Below the pieces are notes generated by a model. The model searched no databases. It was not told where the DNA came from and saw only the letters and a list, made by a program, of their open reading frames with translations. Made by a program: the position numbers and the translations under genes. A stretch of 50,345 nt of DNA from Acidobacteriaceae bacterium (GTDB taxonomy: Bacteria > Acidobacteriota > Terriglobia > Terriglobales > Acidobacteriaceae). Below, piece by piece: positions 8,038-14,554 of the stretch. The stretch's first letter is position 1, and each line of letters starts with the position of its first letter. Location of the stretch: contig JANXUC010000014.1 in NCBI GenBank assembly GCA_025352065.1, positions 1 through 50,345 of the forward strand, given 5' to 3'.

Positions 8038-8390
8038 CGCCCCAACTCCTTCTGACGCTTCCGTGCCATCCCCAAATCTTCAGTGGGTGTGGTGCGCGTT
8101 TTCTTAATGAATCCGTGCAACGCAATCAAGTGCTCGCGGTGAAGACAAAGAAGCACGCGCGCGGTGCGCTTCGTTGGCAGGTCCGTACGCACTTCCCACA
8201 AGCCGCTTCCCAACGGACGACAGAGGGGCATGCCCACGGGCCAGCGCCATTGCGCTCGCAACAGGTCCTGGCCAATTCTGTGGCGTTCCGCTTCCGGTAG
8301 GTCTTTCAGCCACTCGCGCACTGGTTCGCTTCCCGACAACGTTCGGAAGAAGACAAGCGCGATCTTCTGAGGCTGAGCATTCTCCGGCAT
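8034..8390 (-). CDS. HigB/Gp49-type toxin (RelE superfamily)
   Basis: A 118-residue toxin of the phage-derived Gp49/HigB group, RelE fold. Landmarks are the N-terminal LVFFRTLSGSEPVREWLKDL, the central RPLGSGLWEVRTDLP, the strand TARVLLCLHREHLIALHGFIKKT, and a C-terminal helix ending MARKRQKELGR. Members of the fold are ribosome-dependent mRNA endonucleases; activity is inferred here. The gene precedes its antitoxin, and their 4-nt overlap supports the pairing. Together with the micropeptide gene, the pair separates lpxA from lpxI. Confidence 0.87.
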   Translation of the reverse strand: MPENAQPQKIALVFFRTLSGSEPVREWLKDLPEAERHRIGQDLLRAQWRWPVGMPLCRPLGSGLWEVRTDLPTKRTARVLLCLHREHLIALHGFIKKTRTTPTEDLGMARKRQKELGR

Positions 8391-8412
8391 GAATGCACAT
8401 CATATGAAAGAG

Positions 8413-8430
8413 TGTACTTTATAAAGTACA
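8413..8430. promoter_or_regulatory. Palindromic operator of the toxin-antitoxin pair
   Basis: TGTACTTTATAAAGTACA is a perfect 18-bp palindrome whose near edge is 22 nt upstream of the toxin start. On the minus strand it contains TATAAA, usable as a -10, with TAGACT as a candidate -35 about 18 nt further upstream. An antitoxin dimer bound here would cover the -10, which fits autorepression. Confidence 0.7.
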
Positions 8431-8459
8431 TTAAAGCAAATAGTCTACAAAGGCCCAAT

Positions 8460-9236
8460 CTACTTAATCACGCCGCGCTCCGAAGCCTCAATGAAGCGTA
8501 TGAGCATGGCCACATCTTCGCCGCTATCTGGTTCAGCCTTAAGCTTTTCCAGCGCTTGCGAGGTGTTCAGCTTCGACGCCAGCAGGACTCTATATGCGTG
8601 ATGAATCTTCTGCACACGCTCTTTGCTGAAGCCGCGGCGCTCCAGGCCTACTGCGTTGATTCCATAGGCATGCGTATCGCGAGCGGCCGCCGATTTTGAA
8701 AACGGCAGCACATCCCGCGTGATCGTAGTCCCGCCGCCGATGTAGGAGTGCGCACCAATTCGCACGAACTGGTGCACGGGGCACAGCGCTCCAACCACGG
8801 CCCACTCTTCGACGGTGACGTGTCCTCCCAGAGTAGCGGCGTTGGCCAGGATGACGTGGTCGCCAATCTCGCAGTCGTGCGCGATGTGCGTGTAGGCCAT
8901 GATCAAAACATGGCTGCCGACGCGAGTTACTCCGCGTCCTCTGACCGTGCCGCGATTGATGCTGACAAACTCTCGAATCTCATTGTTATCACCAACTTCG
9001 AGACGAGTCGGCTCTCCGGCGTAGCTCATGTCTTGCGGTGCCATTCCCAGCGATGTGAATGGGAAAACTTTTACGTTCTTGCCAATCCGCGTGGGGCCTT
9101 CAATGTGAACATTCGAAACGAGATGGCAGCCCTCGCCCAGCTCGACATCGGGGCCAACGATGCAATAGGGTCCAATCTTGCACGACTCGGCAACGCAGGC
9201 CCGAGGATCAATGATGGCGGTGGGATGAATAGGCAT
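8460..9236 (-). CDS. lpxA: UDP-N-acetylglucosamine acyltransferase LpxA
   Basis: A 258-residue enzyme for the first step of lipid A synthesis: transfer of a 3-hydroxyacyl chain from ACP to UDP-GlcNAc. Hexapeptide repeats of a left-handed beta-helix fill the first two thirds. The catalytic His lies in AYTHIAHDCEIGDHV, and HQFVRIGAHSYIGGG is conserved. ATG 9236 gives the family N-terminus MPIHPTAIIDPRA and lies 14 nt after the fabZ stop. The frame stays open upstream, but that part overlaps fabZ and is not LpxA-like. Length equals that of well-studied LpxA. Confidence 0.96.
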   Translation of the reverse strand: MPIHPTAIIDPRACVAESCKIGPYCIVGPDVELGEGCHLVSNVHIEGPTRIGKNVKVFPFTSLGMAPQDMSYAGEPTRLEVGDNNEIREFVSINRGTVRGRGVTRVGSHVLIMAYTHIAHDCEIGDHVILANAATLGGHVTVEEWAVVGALCPVHQFVRIGAHSYIGGGTTITRDVLPFSKSAAARDTHAYGINAVGLERRGFSKERVQKIHHAYRVLLASKLNTSQALEKLKAEPDSGEDVAMLIRFIEASERGVIK

Positions 9237-9250
9237 CGAAGGTTCGAAAC

Positions 9251-9769
9251 TTACTCCGCAGCTCCGGGCGACATCGCCTTCCTCGGCACCACTCGGCAGG
9301 TAATCGTCGCCTCCGCCACGCGCTTGCCTGCGACAAACGCTCTGCCTTCCATACGCACGGCCGTCTCGCGCCACGCTTTGACCTCGACCTCGATGCGCAA
9401 CTGATCTCCCGGCACCACGGGTCGACGAAAGCGCGCCCGCTCAATTCCTGTGAAGACCATCAACTTGCTGTCGCGATCGGCAATTTCAGTGAGCAGCAAA
9501 GCGCCTCCGGCCTGCGCCATGGCTTCCACCATAAGCACTCCGGGCATGATCGGAAATTCCGGAAAATGACCCTGAAAGTAGGGTTCGTTGATGGTCACGT
9601 TCTTCAGCGCGACGATCCGTTCCTTCCGCTTCAGCTCGACCACCCGGTCGATGAGCAGGAAGGGATAGCGGTGCGGCAGAATCTTCATTAAGTCGTTGAT
9701 GTCCATCACGGTGACGTCGGCTGCGGCAGGCGCGGGAGTTTCAACAGCGGTTTGTGTTGTCTCAGTCAT
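9251..9769 (-). CDS. fabZ: 3-hydroxyacyl-ACP dehydratase FabZ
   Basis: A 172-residue hot-dog-fold dehydratase of fatty acid synthesis. The catalytic His is in LPHRYPFLLIDRV and the catalytic Glu in MPGVLMVEAMAQ, with YFQGHFPEFP between them. I choose ATG 9769 (MTETTQTAVE) over an upstream start at 9919. An Ala/Pro/Thr-rich tail of about 20 residues precedes the domain. fabZ and lpxA, 14 nt apart, form an operon balancing fatty acid and lipid A synthesis, as in many Gram-negatives. Confidence 0.95.
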   Translation of the reverse strand: MTETTQTAVETPAPAAADVTVMDINDLMKILPHRYPFLLIDRVVELKRKERIVALKNVTINEPYFQGHFPEFPIMPGVLMVEAMAQAGGALLLTEIADRDSKLMVFTGIERARFRRPVVPGDQLRIEVEVKAWRETAVRMEGRAFVAGKRVAEATITCRVVPRKAMSPGAAE

Positions 9770-9853
9770 CCTTAGCTCTTCAAGAGCGAGATTATACTGG
9801 ATGCCGCGCGTCGGAGGCAGATTTTTCAGCCACTTACGCCGGGACTTATCTGG

Positions 9854-11047
9854 ATGAAGATAACGAAAAAAGCAATTCAAGGCCCCATGGCCGAGTACCT
9901 GAAGCACTTTGAGGCTCACCGCGATGCGCTCGTCGAGACCATCCGTCAGTTGGTTGAGATGGAGTCACCCAGCGACAACAAGGCTGCCGTCGACAAGCTC
10001 GGCCAATGGCTGGGCGCGCGATTTGAGAAGCTTGGCGGCAAGGTAACCTTCCACGGGCAGAAAAAGTTTGGCGATCATCTGCAAGCTGATTTTCCTGCGA
10101 AGACAGGAGTGCCCAAAGCGAAACCAATTCTGCTGCTGGGCCATTTCGATACCGTCTACGAACTGGGAGCGCTGGCGAAGATGCCTTGCAAGCTGGAGAG
10201 TGGTCGCCTGTATGGGCCGGGCGTGTTCGATATGAAGTCGGGCATTGCGTTCATGCTGCATGCGATTGAGGCGCTGCAAACTTTGCAAGGAGGGCTGCCG
10301 AGATCGGTGCGCGTGCTGCTAGTCACCGATGAAGAAGTGGGCAGCGATTCCTCACGGGCGATCACGGAGCGGCTGGCGAAGCAAAGTTCCGCCGTTTTTG
10401 TTCTAGAACCATCCGCCGGGCCCAAGGGCGCGCTGAAGACGGCCCGCAAAGGGGTGGGAGAATATACGGTTCGCGTGACTGGCCAGGCTTCGCACGCGGG
10501 GCTCGATCCATTCAAAGGCCAGAGTGCCATTGTCGAACTGGCGCACCAGATCACGCGTATCTCTGAATTGAACAAACAGGAATTCGGTGAGCCGAAGCGA
10601 GGACTTACCCTGAACGTCGGCATCATTCGCGGAGGCACCCGCACCAACGTGATTGCCGCCGAAGCCAGTGCCGATGTTGATGTTCGCGTCGAACGTCTGA
10701 GCGACGCCGCGAAGATTGATCGCAAGATGCGCGCGCTCAAGCCCGTCAACCGCAAATGCAAGCTGGAAATTACGGGAGGTCTGAATCGCCCTCCGATGGA
10801 ACGCAGCGCAGGCGCGGACGCGCTCTTCGCCAAGGCGGAGCGGCTTGCGCTGGAGATTGGATGGAAGCTGAAAGAGACCGCAGTCGGCGGCGGATCGGAT
10901 GGAAACTTTACCGCCGCGCTTGGGATTCCGACGCTCGATGGCCTCGGCGCGGTAGGCGATGGAGCGCACGCGTCACACGAACATGTGTTGATCGAAGCGC
11001 TGCCGCGAAGGGCGGCGCTGATTGCCGGATTACTGGCGGAGGGTTAA
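9854..11047 (+). CDS. M20-family metallopeptidase (glutamate carboxypeptidase type)
   Basis: A 397-residue two-zinc amidohydrolase/peptidase like Pseudomonas carboxypeptidase G2. Metal and catalytic motifs appear in order: LLGHFDTV (His and catalytic Asp), GPGVFDMKSG (bridging Asp), VTDEEVGS (catalytic Glu pair), and a late His in ASHEH. ASHAGLDPFKGQSAI belongs to the dimerisation lid domain. No signal peptide is seen. The start is uncertain: ATG 9854 has little Shine-Dalgarno signal, while ATG 9887 (MAEYLKHF) has AAGG close by. It is divergent from fabZ across an 84-bp gap. The substrate is not predictable. Confidence 0.9.
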   Translation: MKITKKAIQGPMAEYLKHFEAHRDALVETIRQLVEMESPSDNKAAVDKLGQWLGARFEKLGGKVTFHGQKKFGDHLQADFPAKTGVPKAKPILLLGHFDTVYELGALAKMPCKLESGRLYGPGVFDMKSGIAFMLHAIEALQTLQGGLPRSVRVLLVTDEEVGSDSSRAITERLAKQSSAVFVLEPSAGPKGALKTARKGVGEYTVRVTGQASHAGLDPFKGQSAIVELAHQITRISELNKQEFGEPKRGLTLNVGIIRGGTRTNVIAAEASADVDVRVERLSDAAKIDRKMRALKPVNRKCKLEITGGLNRPPMERSAGADALFAKAERLALEIGWKLKETAVGGGSDGNFTAALGIPTLDGLGAVGDGAHASHEHVLIEALPRRAALIAGLLAEG

Positions 11048-11075
11048 AGGTTTTCTCGAGTTTGGAGAGACGGCG

Positions 11076-11097
11076 GAATGTTCCACGTGGAACATTC
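11076..11097. other. parS: parS-like centromere site for ParB
   Basis: The core TGTTCCACGTGGAACA (11079-11094) fits the conserved chromosomal parS consensus (TGTTNCACGTGNAACA) at every fixed position. The palindrome extends perfectly to 22 bp (11076-11097). parS recruits ParB for chromosome segregation and usually lies near the replication origin. It sits in non-coding DNA 28 bp after the M20 peptidase stop. No parA or parB is in the window. Confidence 0.75.
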
Positions 11098-11332
11098 TGT
11101 CGCAACCGGCTTAGCAGACGCTGGTTCGCGTTTTCATGTCGTCCCGTTGCGACTTGATCGCGCCGTTGCTCACAAGCGGTTGCTGGTTGTGGGCCAGCCT
11201 CGAACATCCCCACTCTAAATTTCACAAAGAACGCGAAATTTAGAATGGGCCACCTGAGCTTGAGAGATGGGAGTACGCGTTAAGGCCACGAGGAGTTCAA
11301 TACCGCCGCTGAGTCGCGGTGCAAGCAGCGCT

Positions 11333-11370
11333 CAGGTTATCGACAAAGAACGTCGCGAACCTGGGCACCG
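11333..11370 (+). repeat. Partial copy of the 148-bp MITE-like repeat
   Basis: CAGGTTATCG...CGAACCTGGGCACCG matches the right-hand end of the repeat at 25195-25342, with small differences. The left end is absent, so it is a solo end or remnant. Confidence 0.6.
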
Positions 11371-11647
11371 TGGTAAAGCGTGTTTCGTAAATGCTGAAAA
11401 GTAAGATTTTTTTATCCTGACCCGGAGCGTTCATTGCGAAGGGGAAGGATCCCTTGCACCTGCCCTGCGATACCGCTCAGAGGCATTCTCGCCACACACC
11501 AGTCTCAAAGCGTGGATGCTGCACGGTGAGAATTTTTTGCGACAGTGAATACGACTGAAATTTGCCGGGGATTCCTCGCTACGCTCGGAATGACAATTCG
11601 TATTTATGAAACACGCCCCAGTAAATTCAATCCAGGTCAAAATAGAA

Positions 11648-11690
11648 AATCCCCGCCCTGTCGCAAAGAACGCGACAAGGACGGGGCACC
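11648..11690 (+). repeat. Dispersed hairpin repeat, copy 1
   Basis: The stretch starting AAATCCCCGCCCTGTCGC and ending GCGACAAGGACGGGGCACC is nearly identical to 26942-26985; only the loop differs (AAC here, TGC there). The ends form an imperfect stem (CCCCGCCC-TGTCGC with GCGACA-AGGACGGGG). Confidence 0.7.
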
Positions 11691-11697
11691 CGGAACC

Positions 11698-11794
11698 GCC
11701 CGAAGCCCTGTCAGGGCGGAATCGTCGCTGAGGAGAGCGCGCATTCTCGCGAGGAGCGTGGCGTAACTCTTTGTGACAGGGCGAAGGCTTCGGG
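11698..11794. repeat. Inverted-repeat element of about 97 bp
   Basis: GCCCGAAGCCCTGTCA at the left is matched on the opposite strand at the right by TGACAGGGC...GGCTTCGGG. Inside the left arm, GCCCTG-T-CAGGGC (11705-11717) is a small perfect hairpin. It looks like a non-coding mobile remnant. Confidence 0.5.
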
Positions 11795-11844
11795 TCCGAA
11801 CTCTTCCTTTGACGGGCGGTCCACCCGAGCCTAGAATTCCCTCA

Positions 11845-11868
11845 GCAGCGGATGTTGGAGTCCGCTGC
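11845..11868 (+). promoter_or_regulatory. Hairpin just ahead of a ribosome binding site
   Basis: GCAGCGGA (11845-11852) and TCCGCTGC (11861-11868) form a perfect 8-bp stem with an 8-nt loop. The Shine-Dalgarno GGGAGG of the next small gene starts at 11869, directly at the foot of the stem. It could affect translation or mRNA stability. Confidence 0.5.
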
Positions 11869-11882
11869 GGGAGGATTTGCCT

Positions 11883-12032
11883 ATGTCCGGGGGATCGAAC
11901 CTGACCGAACTTTGGATCATCCTTGTGGTGGCGGCGCTCATTTTTGCTTCAGGCTGGATCGCCGATTTGGGCAAGAGTCTTTTTGCGCGCAAGAAAGACG
12001 CGAAGAGCGCAGCCAAGAACTTCCCAAAATAG
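11883..12032 (+). CDS. Small TatA-like single-span membrane protein
   Basis: ATG 11883 opens a complete 49-codon frame with GGGAGG 8 nt upstream. The protein has a short polar start, one membrane span (ELWIILVVAALIFASGW, residues 9-25), then IADLGKSLFARKKDAKSAAK, a basic amphipathic helix. This is the architecture of TatA/TatE: a short span, a hinge and a helix of the type LGKSL. The usual FG hinge is not present (SGW instead), and at 49 residues it is shorter than typical TatA. A TatA paralogue or an unrelated small membrane protein are both possible. No other tat gene is nearby. The call as a gene is firm; the TatA link is inference. Confidence 0.65.
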   Translation: MSGGSNLTELWIILVVAALIFASGWIADLGKSLFARKKDAKSAAKNFPK

Positions 12033-12404
12033 GTCTATTGGGGATCTCGGAGCGGCGGTGTGCCGGGGCTCTGAGAAGGGCAAAACTTGTAGAGTTTGTT
12101 GCAGGGTTTGTTTCTCGTCCTGCAGGTTTCGTCTCGGCTTAGCGAGTCTTTTCCCGGTGCCAGCCTCGCCATGTCTGGTAATTGCGATGGCATCGTCCCT
12201 CGATATAGAATCGCCCACAACGAAACCACGATTTTCCTGGGTTGCCAGCCAGGGTTTATTTTATTGAAAACATTGGGCTTAATGGTGTGCCCAATGGCAA
12301 AAAGGATAGTTAAAGATTGTAAATTTGAGGCTTGCTGGCCCGCGCCTCGGTTGACCCGGTCAGGAAACGTTGTCCGTGCAGATTTCACCTGAGATCGCGA
12401 GAGT
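12033..12404. other. Leader region of the FkbH-ACP-MBOAT operon
   Basis: A non-coding 372-bp stretch. An 8-bp inverted repeat CATTGGGC (12271-12278) and GCCCAATG (12289-12296) with a 10-nt spacer lies about 110 bp before the operon and is a candidate regulator site. TTGAAA (12264-12269) could be a -35, but no good -10 follows at normal spacing. Confidence 0.4.
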
Positions 12405-14249
12405 TTGGCGGAGGCTATGCAACAGCAAACTAGCGTGAACCCTGCAACGGAAAACCTGAATCTGGATTACGGCGCCCTACTGGCGGCCAGCCGGCGTCTG
12501 GACCCCGCGAAAACCAGTCGAAAAATGAAGATTGCGCTGCTTTCCGATGCGGCCACGCAGAGGTTTGTTCCGGTTCTGCGGGTGTTGTTCCATCGTCAGG
12601 GAGTGGACGCTGAGATTTACGAGGCGCCTTTCGACGGGCTAGAGCTCGAGATCTACAACCCGGCGTCGGGGATTTATCAATTCAAGCCGGATTTTGTTGT
12701 GGTGTTGAATTCGGTGCAGGCCCTGCGTGCGAACTTTCTAAAGCGGACGGGTGATTCTGTTTCTTTTACGGAAGAAACAATTGCTCGGATGATGAAGATT
12801 TGGGATGGCATCCACTCGCATTTAACGGCGACCGTGATTCAGAGCAACTTTGTTCTCCCTTACGAGCGTTTTTTCGGCAATTTCGATCACAAAACGCCGG
12901 AGTCGTTTTATGCGACGGTGGGGAGCATCAACTCGAAGTTGGTGGAAGCTTCGCGATTGCGCGGCGGGGTTCTGATCAACGATGTTGAAAGCGTGGCTTC
13001 CTGGCTGGGCCGGCGCGTGTGGTTTGAGGAGCGCTTTTGGGACAGCGCAAAGTATTTTTGCGCATTGGAATGCCTGCCTTATGTGGGGAAAAATATTGTC
13101 GATGTTGTGATGGCTGGCTTGGGGCGCGTGGTGAAATGTGTTGTTCTTGATTTGGATAACACGCTTTGGGGCGGCGTGATTGGCGATGACGGAATCGAAG
13201 GCATCCAACTGAGCGAGCACGGGGAGGGCGAAGCGTTTTACCGCTTCCAGCTCTACTTGCGCGAGCTGCGACGGCGCGGAGTGTTGTTAGCGGTTTGCAG
13301 CAAGAACGAGAAGGCGAATGCGCTGCTGCCGTTTGAAAGACATCCGGAGATGGTTTTGAAGCTAGAAGATATTGCGATGTTCGTGGCGAACTGGAACGAC
13401 AAGGCCGACAACATTCGGCAGATTCGTGAAACCTTGAATATCGGCATCGATTCCATGGTTTTTCTGGATGACAATCCGTTTGAGCGCAATCTTGTGCGGG
13501 AGTTGGTGCCCGGTATTACTGTGCCGGAGTTGCCGGAAGACCCTGCGGACTACGTGCGCGCTATTTCGGAATTGAACCTGTTTGAGACGACTTCGTTTTC
13601 CGCGGAAGACAGTAAGCGGACGGAGATGTACCGTGCAGAGTCGCAGCGGAGGGAGGAGCAGGCAGGCTTCGCATCGGTCGATGAATTTTTGCAATCGCTA
13701 GAGATGCGGATGACGGTGGCGCGATTTGATTCGTTCCATTTGCCGCGAATCGCGCAACTGATGCAGCGCAGCAACCAATTTAATGTGACCACGCGTCGTC
13801 TTTCGGAAGTGGAATGTAAAGTCTTGATGGAAGATGAGCGCTGGTTCCCGCTCTATGCCAAGTTGACGGACCGCCTCAGCGATCACGGGCTAATTGCGGT
13901 AGTGACGCTGGAGGAGCGCGAAGATAGCCTTGCCATCCGAGACTGGCTGATGAGCTGCCGTGTGCTTGTGCGCGGCGTGGAACAGTTTTTGATGAATCGA
14001 GCGGTAGAACACGCGAAAAAACTGGAACTTGCGCGCATCACAGCGGAGTTTATTTCGACTGCCAAGAACGGCATGGTCAAAGATTTCTTTCAGCAGTTTG
14101 GGTTTGCTAAAGTTGAGGAAGATGGCGACGGGCGTTCGCTTTGGGTTCTGGAGACGGGCACCTACCAGCCGGCGCGTACATTTATTCGGCCAGCGGTCGA
14201 GGCTATAGCATCGAGTGTCTCTGGAACAGCCACGCTGTCTGCCAAGTAG
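12405..14249 (+). CDS. FkbH-like HAD-superfamily protein (predicted glyceryl-ACP loading enzyme)
   Basis: A 614-residue FkbH-like protein. An N-terminal domain (about 40-240) precedes the HAD core with VVLDLDNTLWGGVIGDDG (nucleophile Asp249, general acid Asp251), LAVCSKNE, and VFLDDNPFERNLVRE. A GNAT-like C-terminal domain (about 430-590) includes FISTAKNGMVKDFFQQFGF. Known FkbH enzymes take 1,3-bisphosphoglycerate, remove phosphate and place a glyceryl group as a thioester on an acyl carrier protein. An ACP gene follows 44 nt downstream, which supports that role. No polyketide synthase is in view, unlike in antibiotic clusters. The start is uncertain between TTG 12405 and ATG 12417, where GGAGG is only 2 nt from the ATG. 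First gene of a four-gene operon. Confidence 0.88.
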   Translation: MAEAMQQQTSVNPATENLNLDYGALLAASRRLDPAKTSRKMKIALLSDAATQRFVPVLRVLFHRQGVDAEIYEAPFDGLELEIYNPASGIYQFKPDFVVVLNSVQALRANFLKRTGDSVSFTEETIARMMKIWDGIHSHLTATVIQSNFVLPYERFFGNFDHKTPESFYATVGSINSKLVEASRLRGGVLINDVESVASWLGRRVWFEERFWDSAKYFCALECLPYVGKNIVDVVMAGLGRVVKCVVLDLDNTLWGGVIGDDGIEGIQLSEHGEGEAFYRFQLYLRELRRRGVLLAVCSKNEKANALLPFERHPEMVLKLEDIAMFVANWNDKADNIRQIRETLNIGIDSMVFLDDNPFERNLVRELVPGITVPELPEDPADYVRAISELNLFETTSFSAEDSKRTEMYRAESQRREEQAGFASVDEFLQSLEMRMTVARFDSFHLPRIAQLMQRSNQFNVTTRRLSEVECKVLMEDERWFPLYAKLTDRLSDHGLIAVVTLEEREDSLAIRDWLMSCRVLVRGVEQFLMNRAVEHAKKLELARITAEFISTAKNGMVKDFFQQFGFAKVEEDGDGRSLWVLETGTYQPARTFIRPAVEAIASSVSGTATLSAK

Positions 14250-14293
14250 ACCGTCTGCTAAGTAGATCGAGCACGCCAAGGAGATTGTTCCGA

Positions 14294-14554
14294 ATGCAAA
14301 GTGCGGGCAATGCCGAGATCATGGAGACGTTGACCGGAGTTTTTCGCGAGATTTTTGACTCTCCCGGCCTGGTCCTGCATGACGCCATGACCGCCACTGA
14401 TGTCGAGAACTGGGATTCGCTCAACCACATCGACCTGATTGTGGCGATTGAAAAGAAGTTTAAGGTGAAGTTCACCACTCGGGAGGTCGCTTCGCTCAAG
14501 ACGGTTGGCGAACTGGCGGGGTTGATCCAGCAAAAGTTGGTTGCCAAACCTTGA
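14294..14554 (+). CDS. Acyl carrier protein
   Basis: An 86-residue ACP. Ser42 in WDSLNHIDLIVAIEKKF is the phosphopantetheine attachment site, and the four-helix pattern fits the family (for example VASLKTVGELAGLIQQKL as the last helix). ATG 14294 is chosen because AAGGAG lies about 9 nt upstream. The frame continues upstream into the end of fkbH and lacks ACP character there. Its stop overlaps the TTG start of the MBOAT gene by 4 nt (TTGA), so the two proteins are made together. It is therefore a dedicated carrier for the MBOAT enzyme, as DltC is for DltB, rather than the fatty-acid ACP. Confidence 0.92.
   Translation: MQSAGNAEIMETLTGVFREIFDSPGLVLHDAMTATDVENWDSLNHIDLIVAIEKKFKVKFTTREVASLKTVGELAGLIQQKLVAKP

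Larger units (their letters stand above)
11048..11882. other. Repeat-rich intergenic region
   Basis: I find no protein gene here. It holds a parS-like site (11076-11097), a half copy of the MITE-like repeat (11333-11370), a dispersed hairpin repeat (11648-11690), an inverted-repeat element (11698-11794) and a hairpin (11845-11868). GGGGATTCCTCGCTACGCTC (11564-11583) leads into another fragment that looks like a dispersed repeat. Open frames here run through repeats and have no ribosome binding sites. Confidence 0.6.

Noticed and set aside
12188-12268. Short frame MASSLDIESPTTK before the FkbH operon
   Set aside because: No ribosome binding site, and it overlaps hairpin-forming sequence; more likely leader DNA.
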